From the NCBI RefSeq assembly GCF_014356525.2, contig NC_052518.1:96850943-96914942 (forward strand): a stretch of 64,000 nt of DNA, given 5' to 3'. Both the position numbers and the translations under genes were made by a program. Positions 21,030 to 33,190 of this stretch are shown piece by piece. The notes under the pieces are model-generated. The model searched no databases. It was given only the letters and a program-made list of their open reading frames with translations, and had not been told where the DNA came from. Within the stretch, counting starts at the first letter, position 1. Each line of letters opens with the position of its first letter. Source of the stretch: Nilaparvata lugens (lineage: Eukaryota; Arthropoda; Insecta; Hemiptera; Delphacidae).

Positions 21030-21345
21030 CTAGCGTGCGAGGAGTTTGGTTGTCAGGTTCGGTGACGACTACCAAGCTCCTTGCACGCTAGCTAGTCTCC
21101 CCGACAGTAAATCCCCTGGTTAGAGGGACCGATGCTGGTTCAGAGTTAGAGTTAGATACTGGTTCAGAGGGACTAGTTGTCGGGACCGTAGACAACTAAG
21201 CTCCTCGGACGCTGACAACAACCAAGATCCCTGTCAGTAAAGCTCCTTTCTCAGGAGCTCAGTTGACGCCGTCAGTAAATCCCCTCGAAAGTGGTTTTAA
21301 AAGGAGCTTTACTGTTGGGGAGCTTAGTTGGCGCGTTCCCGATTG
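21030..21345. repeat. Hairpin-module cluster (copy A)
   Basis: GC-richer island built from short modules in both orientations: GACAACTAAGCTCC and its inverse GGAGCTTAGTTG, CAGTAAATCCCCT, CTAGTCTCCCCGACAG. 21030-21091 forms a 25-bp stem with three mismatches, starting CTAGCGTGCGAGGAG and ending CTCCTTGCACGCTAG. Function unknown; no coding frame. Confidence 0.8.
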
Positions 21346-21419
21346 TTCCATGACATATGTTCATCTATCACTAATCCCAGGAATTTTCTGATATTCTTTT
21401 GCCCTAAACTTTGAAATAT

Positions 21420-22441
21420 AAACCTTGAAATTTTATATCTGGACATGAATCATTTCTGCTCTGGTTTGTTGAGAATGGGACCACTACCGATTTTTTTGGA
21501 TTCAGGAAAGATTTCAACTATTCAGAAAATTATTGATGGCTGCTAGACCATTGGCTGATATTTGCTCCACCTCCTGTACTGACTTACCCGAAAAAGTAAT
21601 ATTAGTGTCATCCGCATATAGACAAACAGTTGCCTGTTCATGGATAACCTAAGGTAAAACCTTAATGTGGCAGAGAAATAATAAAGGGCCTAAAATTGAA
21701 CGTTGCGGAATGCCATATCGAAGACTTTTGAGATCAGATCGATATCTTATTTTATAGTTGATTGAGGAAGTCTCATCTATCCTCTATTTCAACATATTGC
21801 TGTTTCCCCTTCAAGTATGATGCAAACCACGATAGCTCTCCCCCCAGCACTCCAATGCCCTTGAGTGACTCTAGCGAAGCATCATGATGAAAACTATCAG
21901 AAGCACTTGTGAGATCCAGGAATGTAACCATCACCTTATCACCTTTATCCATCCCTTTTATAACTGAGACAATGAAATCCACTCCCGCCGTGATAGTTAA
22001 TTTATTTGACCGAAACTCATACTGCTCTCTGTCCAGCATGTTGTTGGTTTCTAAATACCTCACAAGCTGATATACACCACCCGTTCCATTATTTTTAAAA
22101 ATACTATGTACTGAAATCGGTCTGAAGCACTCAGGATCTTTAGCATTGCCTTTTTTAAATATTGGATGACTCTGGCTATTTTTAGAGAATTGGGGAAGTG
22201 ACCCGATATAAGAGAAGAATTTATTATATGAGTCAATGGCTCAATTATTGTTGGTAAACATGTTTATAACTGCCATTGGAATATCATCTGGCCCAGAAGA
22301 GAATTTACTTTCAAATGTCATAATAACTTCGTCATATGGCAAAACTTGTGTGAACTGAATCTCAAGGAAGAAATAGCGATTCTTTTTTAAATCATGATTA
22401 ATAAACAAACAGAGGTCTAGAGCAGTTTGAAATATTAGCAA
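21420..22441 (-). pseudogene. RT of the SGNH-type LINE (copy A)
   Basis: Broken RT. 22441-22241 holds SKFSSGPDDIPMAVI (fingers). 22063-21773 holds REQYEFRSNKLTITAGVDFI and VMVTFLDLTSASDSF, where motif A has lost the usual A-F-D spacing. Beyond it, GIPQRSILGPLLFL (motif B with R for G) and LYADDTNITFSGK (catalytic YADD) can be read near 21700-21600. Inactive. Confidence 0.75.
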
Positions 22442-22789
22442 CTACAAGGCTTTCAACTGCCTCTGTGGAAAAATATTGAAAACATTACATATGTTGTAAG
22501 GATGTGTAACAAGATGCCCATCATCCATAATACTGCCAATATTAGAACATTAATATTAAAATAGTATTTGAAGATTGAAATGAAAGCATCATATTTCTCA
22601 TCTACCACAGATTGATAGACTCTATCCAATTAATCTGGAGCAAATCTTTGGAAATCATTTTGAGATTACCATCATCAAACTTACGGCTAAGTTTTATTTT
22701 TCTGTCTTTTAATATTTGAAATTTCAAATAGCTGAGCGTCATGGTCAGAAATGTTGGTGATAACACCAGATACTTATACATTATTCTTA

Positions 22790-23450
22790 TTCATATTGGT
22801 CATACAAATTGTCTATTGCCAGTTAAAGAAGATTTGGTATTCTCGTGTGCAAAATCAATCTTTAGTGTCATATAAACATTTTTGAACTTATGATACGTGG
22901 CATTTTGTCTCAAAAACATTGATATTTATATCACCCACCAATACAACATTCTTATAGATCCTGCATAAAATTTCAAGTAACTTATCTAAAAAACTGATCT
23001 AATAAGCAATGCTGTGGTGTCCTATATAAACAGCCAGGACAAAGGAGAAATGATTGGCAATAGAGAATTCTGTAACACAGCACTCAAATTCTTTCTCCTT
23101 ATATTAGTGATTGAATGTATTGCTGGTAGGTTTATGCTTCTACTTATCAAATCTCTCTCCTTATTCATGGAAATCACTACTCCTCCCCCCACATTATTGA
23201 CTCTACAAAATTTGGAAATTAACTTATAATCGGGTATATTCAACAAAGCTGATTCAGCTTCAGACAACTTATGCTCAGAAATCGCTAGTGGGCCTATATC
23301 TGGTTTGATCTTTTCCAGGTTAATTTTTAGTAGATGTAGCCGTGATGGCAAATGCTGAACATTCTGATGCATTATTACAATTTTATCATCTTCAATTGTT
23401 AAGATTGAGATTTTTGTCATTAAGTTTATTTTTTCAGGAAGTGTAAACAT
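22790..23450 (-). pseudogene. APE endonuclease of the SGNH-type LINE (copy A)
   Basis: 23450-23022 reads IVIMHQNVQHLPSRLHLL, DIGPLAISEHKLSEAES (the SE-H position matches the conserved E of APE endonucleases) and NVGGGVVISMNKERD. Frames break below 23022; a VVLVGDININ-type block is still discernible near 22950 by comparison with copy B. Decayed. Confidence 0.75.
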
Positions 23451-23457
23451 GGGGTTA

Positions 23458-23838
23458 TAGTGAGGTCCACGTTATAATGGCAGTGTGTGATTTGCAATAT
23501 TGTGTTGCTATCTTTGTCTATCGTTCAACAAAGTAGATGGCGCTATCTCTTTCACGCATTGCGATGACGTTTCCACATGTGCGCATTGCCACATCGTTTA
23601 TCAACAATGTAGAAATTCAACTAATCGACAAAATTAAATCTTAATCATGAAAATTCATTATCACATCTTTAAAAAATATATTTTATCGACAAATAAAATA
23701 TGATTAACTATTTTCAACAATAATGGACAGTTAAATTCATCAGATATACCAGTATCAGCTGTTTGGGTGGCAAGGCTGAGATCTGGCAACCCTTCTCTCC
23801 TATCTTCCTACACTACTATTATAACGTGGACCTCACTA
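23458..23838. mobile_element. TA-flanked MITE inside the SGNH-type LINE (copy A)
   Basis: 381 bp with inverted ends TAGTGAGGTCCACGTTATAA and a TA on each side (23456-23457, 23839-23840). AT-rich interior, no coding. TA target and short size suggest a Tc1/mariner-derived MITE. It carries 19 bases (ACGTTTCCACATGTGCGCA) near 23570 that copy B lacks. Confidence 0.85.
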
Positions 23839-23936
23839 TAGCATTCACCAAACGTGTGGAATAGCCAAGTCAACAATCCTTGCATTCTCGGACACTTTCG
23901 CATTGCCTTTAATAATTATTGGCGAGGGTGGGAAAT

Positions 23937-24368
23937 CTATGTTGAAAAATTAATGCCATCAGTTAGAGAGTTTCTACTCGAACAGATAGAAATGTCTTCA
24001 CTACATTGTCTAAACTGCAATGGTATTGGCTGTGCAGGTGTCTCTGTTGTGCAGGTGTCACTGAGTCCCGAAGCGATCTTTAGTATGGTGTTCACAACAT
24101 ATTTTTTACCCGGATGGCTCAGGTGAAGACCATGCGATGTATGCGATCGTCGCCCCAAAGAACCCAAGTCCGAGAAGTAAACATGAGAGAAATATTTACA
24201 TATTTGTTTCAAACGAGTATTGGTTCTAGCAATCTCCTTATTCACACATGACCATGGAGGTAGATCATGTCGGTGCGGAATTGAAAAGATTAAAGCATTT
24301 GTGTGCTGCAGGTCCATGATTCTCCGTTTGCACGATTGGATGAAGCTATCAGCTTCATTGCAAGCCAC
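23937..24368 (-). pseudogene. SGNH-hydrolase remnant of LINE ORF1 (copy A)
   Basis: 143 codons with NALIFSIPHRHDLPPWSCVN, NTRLKQICKYF and HTSHGLHLSHPGKKYVV. The last block matches the H-G-L-H-L-x3-GK end of retroelement-associated SGNH/GDSL esterases. The N-terminal catalytic Ser block was not found. Such esterase domains occur in ORF1 proteins of CR1/L2 LINEs, where they are thought to act on lipids or aid RNP function. Identical to copy B except one residue (VVN versus VVD) in this frame. Confidence 0.6.
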
Positions 24369-24690
24369 ATCATTAAATTATAGAAAAATGTTACAGATGA
24401 AACTTGTAGGCTGATTTGTAAGCTTCAATTCTGTACCACACAAAAGTTTTCGAAAGACGCATATTTTTCGAGAATATGCAAGAAAAAAACAAATATGGTA
24501 CTTTCAAACCACCCCCAACCCCTTAGCACAGGGGGTAGGGGTAAGGAATTTTGATATGTTTACCCCCCTACTAACCTTAAAAGAGCTACGGGGTCAATAA
24601 TTGTGTCCTAACTTTTCCCTCTTTAATCTATCATTGACTAGACTATAAAAGTACTTAAGACTGTGAGTGAGTGAGCTAGAACAGTCTCAA

Positions 24691-24808
24691 AGAATGATGA
24701 TTTATTGAATTCATTAATGTAAAATGTGGCTGAGATTGATCAATAGGAAAATAGAATGATGATTTATTGATTATATTAATGTAAAATATGAGTGAGATTG
24801 ATCAATTT
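24691..24808. repeat. 62-bp tandem duplication (copy A)
   Basis: AGAATGATGATTTATTGA starts at 24691 and again at 24753. The two units diverge by several substitutions. Preceded by a GAGTGAGTGAG run and the G-rich repeat at 24510-24620. Confidence 0.85.
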
Positions 24809-25459
24809 CAATTATTTATAGGTAGATCAATTTTATAAATTCCCAAAATTTCTTTGCCTCGTAAATATTCCAAATCATAAGTTCCTTCCCACTGGGAATA
24901 TTGCCGATCCACATCACTACCTCCACTATATTTTCGCAGTTTACTCCACTGCAATTTTTGCTGATGGGTGAACATGTCATGGATGGATGCTGTACATGTC
25001 CTACTGCATCAAGTCTTATGTTGGCAGGACACAATGTGCAGAAGAGACTCTGGTGCAGGCTGCTATGATATTAGTGAAGACTGAAGAACACTACCATCAC
25101 AAATCACAACACACCACCAAGAATAGTGTATAGAATAGCTATATACCATCCTTGCACACAGACCACCCTCGTTGGACATGTTTTGACTTGCTGCCAAGAT
25201 TGAATGCAAGGTGAGGTAGCTGCAGTTCCCGCAGACTTCTATGTGAGGGGAAGGGTCACGTGGCTGTTCCCCTTCAACATGCGTTGGGGCTCAAAAGGGT
25301 TTCAAGAGGCTCCGTTTAGGTTCTTCTCGTCCATCCCCACGTCACTACCACTTAACTACTACACTACCTTTCCCAAGAATGGACATTCACATTATGTTCA
25401 AACTTTACTTTTTCATTTAGATAAACATTTATATATAGTATTGCAAACGATTGCTTGAA

Positions 25460-28400
25460 ATAGCATAATAGCTATTGTTGTGAATTTTGCATAAATTTCA
25501 TCACCATTTCGTTGAATAACTTCTAGAAGTTTGTATAACTTTCTGAGTAATTCAAAGGAAAGAAAACTTCTATTTCACTTATTATTGCAATCTAGAATCT
25601 AAGCATACATACCATGTTATCTATTTTAATAAATTAATCTAATCTGATCTTCAACCACACACCTCATCCCTTTTCTGCCATCTTCCTCTGGGAACACTAA
25701 ATGACAACTGACTTGGCTCCCTTACAACAAATAGGCCTAACTACTTCTCATTTTTCATTCATTATGAGCTAGTAAGATTGTCACTAACCTTATGAACATC
25801 ATAGTAACCCCATTATCACGATCAATTAACATAGACAACTTTATTAAAAAGAAATGAAAATGAAAAAACGTGAATTCATCAATTTCTCGCAAGATAGAAA
25901 ATCCATTAATTTTTCTACGAACTACAACTCGCTTCATATTGGAGATAGAAACACGTTTATGGGATGTATTGTAGAGAATTAAATGCTCTTCAAAAAATAT
26001 TAAGTAAAAATATTGATAGAACAATATTGGTTTTGGAGAAATCTTGAAAAAACTGAAGAGAGTACGAAATCTCATGGTTTTCAGGCTGCCAAAAGTTATG
26101 CCCTCCGAAATTTTGGTGAGAACCCTACATTACTCATACTAGTACCCAAATAGACCTATTATAACAATGAAATCAATTACCTTAATTTTTGTTTGGTTGG
26201 GGCGAATTATAATGACTATTTGACTGGGCTATTCATCTTACTTAAACTTTGTATCACAAATCGAATATAAATCTTTTCTAGTTATCAAAAGTATAATATA
26301 TTTATTAAACAAAAATGAAAATAGGCCTATAACTATACTCGTTAGATGAAGAGTATGTATGCGAAATTTCAAGTTAATGAGTACAGTAGTTCAGAAAAAA
26401 ATCATTACTTTTATCCTTATGATTCCAATGTTATTCTTTTGATACGGTCGATTTCCTTGATATGATTCAGATCATAATACTCATTGATATAAATTATTTT
26501 TCACACGATACATTGTAATCACTCTACAGTAGTAAAATATTCCAATTTATTTTTTCAGTTGTGCTCAATAATATATCACTCATGTTATAAGAGGAGAAGA
26601 GCCTAAAGCTACTGTATTAATATTCATATGACAATAAATTGCTTGTTTTATCTACTCCATATATTGGTTTGGAATGTTCACCAACATTAAAGGGGTAATG
26701 GGCATGAGCTTGAGATATCTAGGCCTATGCTATTTCTTTGACAGCTTCTATGGCAAGACAAGATAACTATAAACCAACTATAACTCTATACTCCAATTTT
26801 TTAGAATGACTGTTATTATCATGTGTTCATGAAGATTGAATCGAATTCAAAGCATGTTCACAGAAGGTGATAATTTTCATGTTCTAGACTAGAAGAATAT
26901 TTCAATATTTATAAGCATAAATTTTTATCAGATTCCAATCGATGATCAAAATTTTGATTCAATCTGTTTTCAGAGGCATCTGGAATGGACCATAACCTTT
27001 CCGTGAACTGATCCAACTTTGGAGCAGCCAAGTAGTAACTCGTTACTCCGAGATGTCATCCGTACATTCCAGCTAAAGAAGAAGTGATAATGTTGTGCCT
27101 TATTGATATGTATGAGCTCTGCATATTGAAAACTAATTTTATGTAGGCTATTTGATAGTATTATTCTCAATATGCATGTCAAAAATCCATTGTCTTCCAT
27201 TTTGAGATAGGTACTGTTAAATTATATCTTATTACCTATTTTTTATCAGCAGTGTTCATAAATGATAGTTATGAATATCATAAACGATAGTTGATACATA
27301 GTAAATGCATGAACATTTAAAATGGCATAAGTGGAACTTGTTCACCACCAGTGAGTGCAATTCAGAAACACAAAAATATTATAAATAAGAAGCAAAACCC
27401 ATAGTGATCATACTCGTACATGGAACGAATCGTAGCGGAATATCAAGAATGAAGGTATGCTGACAACAAGCAAACTGATTATAAACTATGTACTAGATAA
27501 TGTTATTAGAATGATCATTTCACACACTAAAATTATATTGAAATAAAGTCTAGCTCTTTACACACTCATCCATTTGATTACTGAGTTTCCTCAAAATGCT
27601 AGAAGTTTATGAAGTTATATGGGACTATGTTAGCAAAGTATACCATGAAGTAAGTATTTTTAGTTAATCTTGTAGAGTTTCGAGTATAAAGATTGAGTGC
27701 AGACGGACGAAGCTTGTGTAAGGTTCAATGTGTGTAGGCCTATTGGGTTGTATATGTAATATAGATTCATCAAGTTAATATCAATATCTTCATGATATTT
27801 TGATATTAAAAAACCATTATAATTATTATTCATCATTTAGGCTATATTAAAAATCCATAATTGTCGGTACAAAGAAAAATGTATACGGACCAAACGTCAA
27901 GTGTACATTCTGTTTTCGATTTCTTGTGTACTATTAATTTTGTGATGAAAGTTCTCGCACTAAATGACATATCTACCATAACAGATTTTTCCATTTTAAC
28001 TGCCAAATGAGTTACCGATATTCTTTTTATCCATGTTGTGGTAATAATTATTTATGAGTTATAATTTATTATAGTTTGTCATTCTAAAGAGGGGTCCAAA
28101 AAATGTATACACTATTTTTTGACAGTGAATATCTTTATTTTGAACATTATTTACACACGTAAAATAATTACCTCATATTTTCATCCAATCTTTTAAAATA
28201 ATAATGTACTTTTAGACCACATATAATACCTCATATTCCAATTTCAGGGTGGCACCCATTTTAAAATAAAAAATTATTCATTCCCGTTTCCAGAGTAAAA
28301 TTTCAAATTTTCCAGGTAGAGTATCTACGGTACTTGAGGAACAAGATACTTTCGTAAAGAATTTATTATGGAAATTCTCAATTTGATCTTCCATGACGAA

Positions 28401-29326
28401 TTGCGAATAGCGTATTTAAATTTCCAAATATTTTGATATATTAATAAGCCTCACAGGCTCTGCCCATGTGAGGAACCTTCTTCAAGTTTTGTATATGTAT
28501 ATATTGTCTGTACTTTCTGAGAAGAAAAATGAAGATAATTTCAATTCTATTTCAATTTTTGACACTGCAGTCTATTTTTTGTGAGTAATTAGTATGTTTT
28601 TTTTAACTACTCATGTGCGTGGAGTGCTTTCGGACAGGGTCCATTTTCAACACTCAGTGAGTAGTTGAAAAACGAAAAATTCCCACAAAAATAGATTACA
28701 GTGTAAAAGTTATCAATACATTTGAAAATTTATTATGTATTGTGAGTCATACTTTTCCTAATGAAGACAAATGTGTGTACATTACCATAGCCGATTCCGG
28801 CTGTTGGTGATTCATCAAACCTTGACGAAAGTCTCATTCCAAAGAGAATCAAGCCATCAAAATACTTAATTTTAAAATGTAATTCATTTATATCATGACT
28901 AAAGACATTAAAAATTATAATTTCTATCCATCAAGTGTTTTTTTATTTGAGTTTATTGTAAATGTACACTTAATTACTAAATTTATGAAATTTATTTATT
29001 CCCGGTTTGTGAAATCATCAGGAATTCAAGGTTTTCCCGGTAGTTTATTGTTCAAAGTTAGCATGTAATTCTATTTATTGTATTTTATTATTTGTAGCAC
29101 CTGCTGTGATATCTATTCAGGTTTAGCGGGGCCAATTTTGTAATGCACTTTATTGAATAAGATGATTGATTGACTTACAATAAAATGTGTTGACGGAACA
29201 GTAAAATCTGAATGCGAAGTAATATTCATATAATATTTATAGCTGTACGTTCTGTTAACTTTCCCTGTCAATGAAGTGAATACATTTTTGTACCCCTCAG
29301 TATTTATTTGCTTATTTATTGCTTAC
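25460..29326. other. AT-rich DNA without recognised genes (copy A)
   Basis: Shared with 51323-55205. Frames are short and without motifs. Some TE-like words occur (GGGGTCCAAAAAATGTATAC near 28090, and TTTTCCCGG motifs near 28300 and 29030), suggesting old DNA-element debris, but no ends could be paired. Confidence 0.55.
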
Positions 29327-29651
29327 CCTGGTTGGGCTGTTTACGGTTTCCCTTTGCACGAGGCTGCTGCCTCTCCCTTTCCACTGGTTCATCATAGAAG
29401 TCATAGTGACCGTCATCAGGCCATCATCATCATCATCATAGTAGTAGTAAGTAAAGAGGCCGACGCCGCCGGTAAGCTCCCGCAGGCCGTCCACCTCCAC
29501 GTGTCCTGAATGGTCGGTGACCATGGATGGGGCCGTTTCTGGTGCACCGTTGCTTGGAGGCGGTGCTTCGGTCGTGGTCGTGCTTGTTGTGGTGGGTCGC
29601 GCTGTTGTTGGCGGTGGACTCGTTGTGGCTGCTTTATATAAAGCTTCGTTC
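29327..29651 (-). CDS. Host gene exon, Thr/Pro-rich and Tyr/Asp runs, frameshifted in this copy
   Basis: Same exon as 55206-55534, but three small losses (one G in a GGG near 29430, one G in a GGG near 29540, two bases in the TAGTAG run near 29450) break the frame. The splice signals are unchanged: CCTTAGCAG upstream and CAGG|GTAAGC at the exon end. Losses in homopolymer and simple runs look like sequencing or polishing error rather than gene decay, since the other copy is open. Product unrecognised. Confidence 0.6.
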
Positions 29652-29734
29652 CTGCTAAGGAACATTTTTAAAATGATTTTTTTTTAAATACTTCAAAAAG
29701 AGCTAAAATATATATTTTTTCAAGTTTCATAATG

Positions 29735-30250
29735 GCTTGATACTGGATGGAATTGAAACTCTCGATGAACCTGTCAATTTTACTAAAAATCAGGTCTTTC
29801 AAAATTTAGTGAAATACAAACTACGAAAAGTTAAGATACGTAATTATTTGAAAATAAGTGCCGAATCTTTGTGGAAATTTCGGAGAACAATTTTGAAAAA
29901 GATGTTTTAGAATTTGTCAATGAATATTTGGTTTCGAATGCTAAATATTGTCTGTATTTTAAGAATGATTTCCATGAGATATTTACCGTAGTAGTTGCTA
30001 CTCATTTCAAAAATATGCAACTTAACCCAGTTCATTGTACAGATAAATTGATTGATGTTACAAATGGAGAAGTAATACAAGATATCATGTTAGGTATCAC
30101 AAGATATCATAAGATAACTATCATGTAGGAAACACATCACCATCACGTGGAATCCAAGCAAATTAGAAGAAAATATTATCGGCTAAATGTCCGAAAACGA
30201 ACAGAAAATTATATTAACATATGTGGACATGTTTTAACATGTTTAATGCT
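29735..30250 (+). pseudogene. Errantivirus pol fragment before integrase (copy A)
   Basis: Coding homology to the region between RNase H and integrase of errantivirus pol, for example NAKYCLYFKNDFHEIF and HCTDKLIDVTNGEVI. One base is missing near 29843 relative to copy B, so the open part starts at 29871. The HHCC zinc-binding part begins after 30128 and is cut off near 30247, where env-derived sequence follows. Confidence 0.75.
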
Positions 30251-30908
30251 GATTTGAAAATTTTATTCTCCACTTGAAAATTTGAATAGCTATCATGAAA
30301 TGTCACAAAATATGTTTGGAATAATATTATGTTAAGTTCAATGACCGACTTTGTAACAGACAGTAGTAGTAAGCTGAGAGAAGCAATCAATTATCTCAAA
30401 TTTATCATCACACAAGAACTGTTATTGAAGAAAAACTTGAAATAATCCTTATCAACAATGAAAACGTCAAACAAAACAAAAGAGGTTTGATGAATGGCCT
30501 AGGTCCTATTGTAAAATTTGTTACTGATGGTAATTTAGACGCATATTATGGACAAAAATATGATAAATTAATTTCTAAATTGTATAACAACCAAGATAAT
30601 TTGATTATCCAAGTTGCTAACCACTATTCCGTTGATCAAAACATTATTGTCAAATTTAATAGGACTATCAAAATTAAACGAAAACTTTGAAGAAATGAAA
30701 CAAAAATTCATGTTACTAAAAATGATTTGTAGAATTGGAAATATACAATACATTTTGAATCAACTGCTTGTAATATAATGCTAAGTAATTTCAAGACATT
30801 GAAAACTCGATTCCATTCTGCAAAGTATGCGTTCTTCATCCTAGCATTATTATCTACTGAAGTATTGTTTAACAAACTTTTGAAGGTGTCGAAATAATAA
30901 GTAGCTTA
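30248..30908 (+). pseudogene. Extra env-derived block replacing integrase (copy A only)
   Basis: About 660 bp matching 31754-32422 with a few percent difference, including the GLMNGLGPIVKF block at about 30490. It lies where copy B has integrase. It is followed by about 200 bp (30909-31120) with no counterpart in the window, then the shared end of pol. Confidence 0.85.
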
Positions 30909-31130
30909 TTTCTAAAAAATAATATCTATGGAATCGTCGCAACACTATGTACAATGCGACATGATGCTGCAGTACTCACATTAAATCGCCAGTCTCTCTG
31001 TGGAATACCATCAGCAAAAAATCTGAGAGCAATCAGCACTTCTCTTCAATTTTAAATTTGGACACCGTACTGGCCGACTTGAGGTATTGTTCGTAATAAT
31101 CCAAATATCAAGATAATCCATTATTCACTA

Positions 31131-31249
31131 AATTAAAAGACCTAGAAAATGTCAAAATTGATGACATTGAAAACCGCAAAACAGTGACTCAACCGACTAC
31201 TGACAATCACAATACTGTTCCAGCGCCCTCCTCATCATCTACGGAGTAG
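31131..31249 (+). pseudogene. End of errantivirus pol (copy A)
   Basis: Short in-frame piece LKDLENVKIDDIENRKTV ending in a Pro/Ser/Thr-rich tail and TAG at 31247-31249. Shared with 57111-57229. Taken as the pol C-terminus from its position between integrase and env in copy B. Confidence 0.55.
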
Positions 31250-31753
31250 GCCTAACTCCAGCAACATCTGTACAAATTAAGAATGTAACAATCAGTACAG
31301 GAATATTGTTCCAATTCACCTAGGTTAATCTAAGTTAAAATATAGTGCTAGTTTCAAAGAACTGTCAGTCATTAAAGCATTTTTCTACATTTCTCAAGCA
31401 AATTTAGTGTTTACAAGTAAGTGTTTCTTCCATGGTTCCAATTTCCTTAAATAACACAATATTATTCGTTACAAGTGGTAATTGAGTGGAATATTCCTAA
31501 TTAATTTATTAATTCAAGTCATCTGAATCCAATATTTATAGTTTCCATGTTTATTTTGGACTAAAATTTTATAAAAAAAATTACAAGAGTTGTAAAACTC
31601 TAACCTTATCTTAGAATGTGTAATCACCTATAAATTTGGAAGAAAAATAGCACAGAACTACCTAATTATTTTATTTATCAATGCTCTAACATGAGTGTCA
31701 TTTGAATCGTAAATAAATAAATAGATAAGTACTCATGGTTTTGTACAAATTAT

Positions 31754-33190
31754 GCTGATTTGAAAATTTTATTTTCCACTTGAAAATTTGAATAGCTATC
31801 ATGAAAATGTCACAAAATATGTTTGGAATAATATTATGTTACGTTCAATGACCGACTTTGTAACAGACAGTAGTAGTAAGCTGAGAGAAGCAATCAATTA
31901 TCTCAAATTTATCATCACACAAGAACTGTTATTGAAGAAAAACTTGAAATAATCCTTATCAACAATGAAAACGTCAAACAAAACAAAAGAGGTTTGATGA
32001 ATGGCCTAGGTCCTATTGTAAAATTTGTTACTGATGGTAATTTAGACGCATATTATGGACAAAAATATGATAAATTAATTTCTAAATTGTATAACAACCA
32101 AGATAATTTGATTATCCAAGTCGCTAACCACTATTCCGTTGGTCAAAACATTATTGTCAAATTTAATAGGACTATCAAAATGTAAACGAAAACTTTGAAG
32201 AAATGAAACAAAAATTCATGTTACTAAAAAATGATTTTGTAGAATTGGGAAGAATACAATACATTTTGAATCAACCGCTTGTAATATAATGCTAAGTATA
32301 GTTCAAGATATTGAAAACTTGATTCCATTCTGCAAAGTATGCGTTCTTCATCCTAGCATTATTATCTACTAAAGTATTGTTTAACAAACTTTTGAAGGTG
32401 TCGAAATATAATAAGTAGCTTACAATAGAGATTAAATTTGATGAGATGTTAGAGATAGAAAAATTAGTAGACCTGAATTGTAAGTTTATTAATATTCAGA
32501 TAATTCATTTTCTTGAATTTTAAATCGTGGGAGAAATAACTATATTTATACAAAATAATATTTATTGAAATCTATTGGAAATCTGGAAAATTTTAAAATA
32601 GAATGTTTAAATTAGAATTGTGAATTGATAGTAGATAACTAATACCTATGCTCATCTGAAAACATATCCCATCAACAATTACCCTGCGAAGCAGCGATCA
32701 TCTCGACCGACACAACGGACAACTGTGAATTCACCGCTGTCCAAATCGAAGAGAATCTCTTAAATGGATCCCCGAAATGCAGCAACACCTGGCAGTTTTA
32801 CCAAAAAAGAGACTTTCAACATCGAGAGTAAAACTGAAACAGCCGTGACAACACTTCAAGGAATCTACCTTATCAACACAGCTTAAGGAAGAATATACTA
32901 TCAAGAAACCCTCTCCTTCACTCATCTCAACTTACAGGACACCCGAAATTCTTAGAAAACATAAAATTCGAACTTCAAGATCATCAACTTACAGACTTCC
33001 AAATTAACATTCAAAATTTGACTTAATTCGATACCAAAAAAATTTAATCAATTATTCGAAAACCGTATTTCACACGACAGACTTGAACGCCTTCACTGTG
33101 ACATTTGTGCTGTGAACAAAAACTTGAAAGAAAAGATCCTTCTTCTAGAACTTGGCAACCTACCCCCGAAGTTCTCTATAGGGATGGAGG
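31754..33190 (+). pseudogene. Errantivirus env remnant (copy A)
   Basis: Broken envelope-like reading frames. 31994-32185 shows MNGLGPIVKFVTDGNLDA just after a basic KQNKRG site, the arrangement seen at the cleavage/fusion region of errantivirus Env (related to baculovirus F protein). Further frames near 32200-32420 and 32660-33180 continue the glycoprotein and its C-terminal part. Stops in every frame; not functional. Ends at the polypurine tract before the LTR. Confidence 0.75.

Larger units (their letters stand above)
21400..25034 (-). mobile_element. Decayed CR1/L2-like LINE with SGNH-hydrolase ORF (copy A)
   Basis: On the minus strand, in order: an ORF1 remnant with an SGNH-type hydrolase (25034-23937), APE endonuclease (23450-22790), RT (22441-21420). 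A TA-flanked MITE sits between ORF1 and endonuclease and a tandem repeat interrupts ORF1. Esterase-containing ORF1 proteins are known from CR1 and L2 clades. Many frameshifts: an old copy. Confidence 0.7.
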
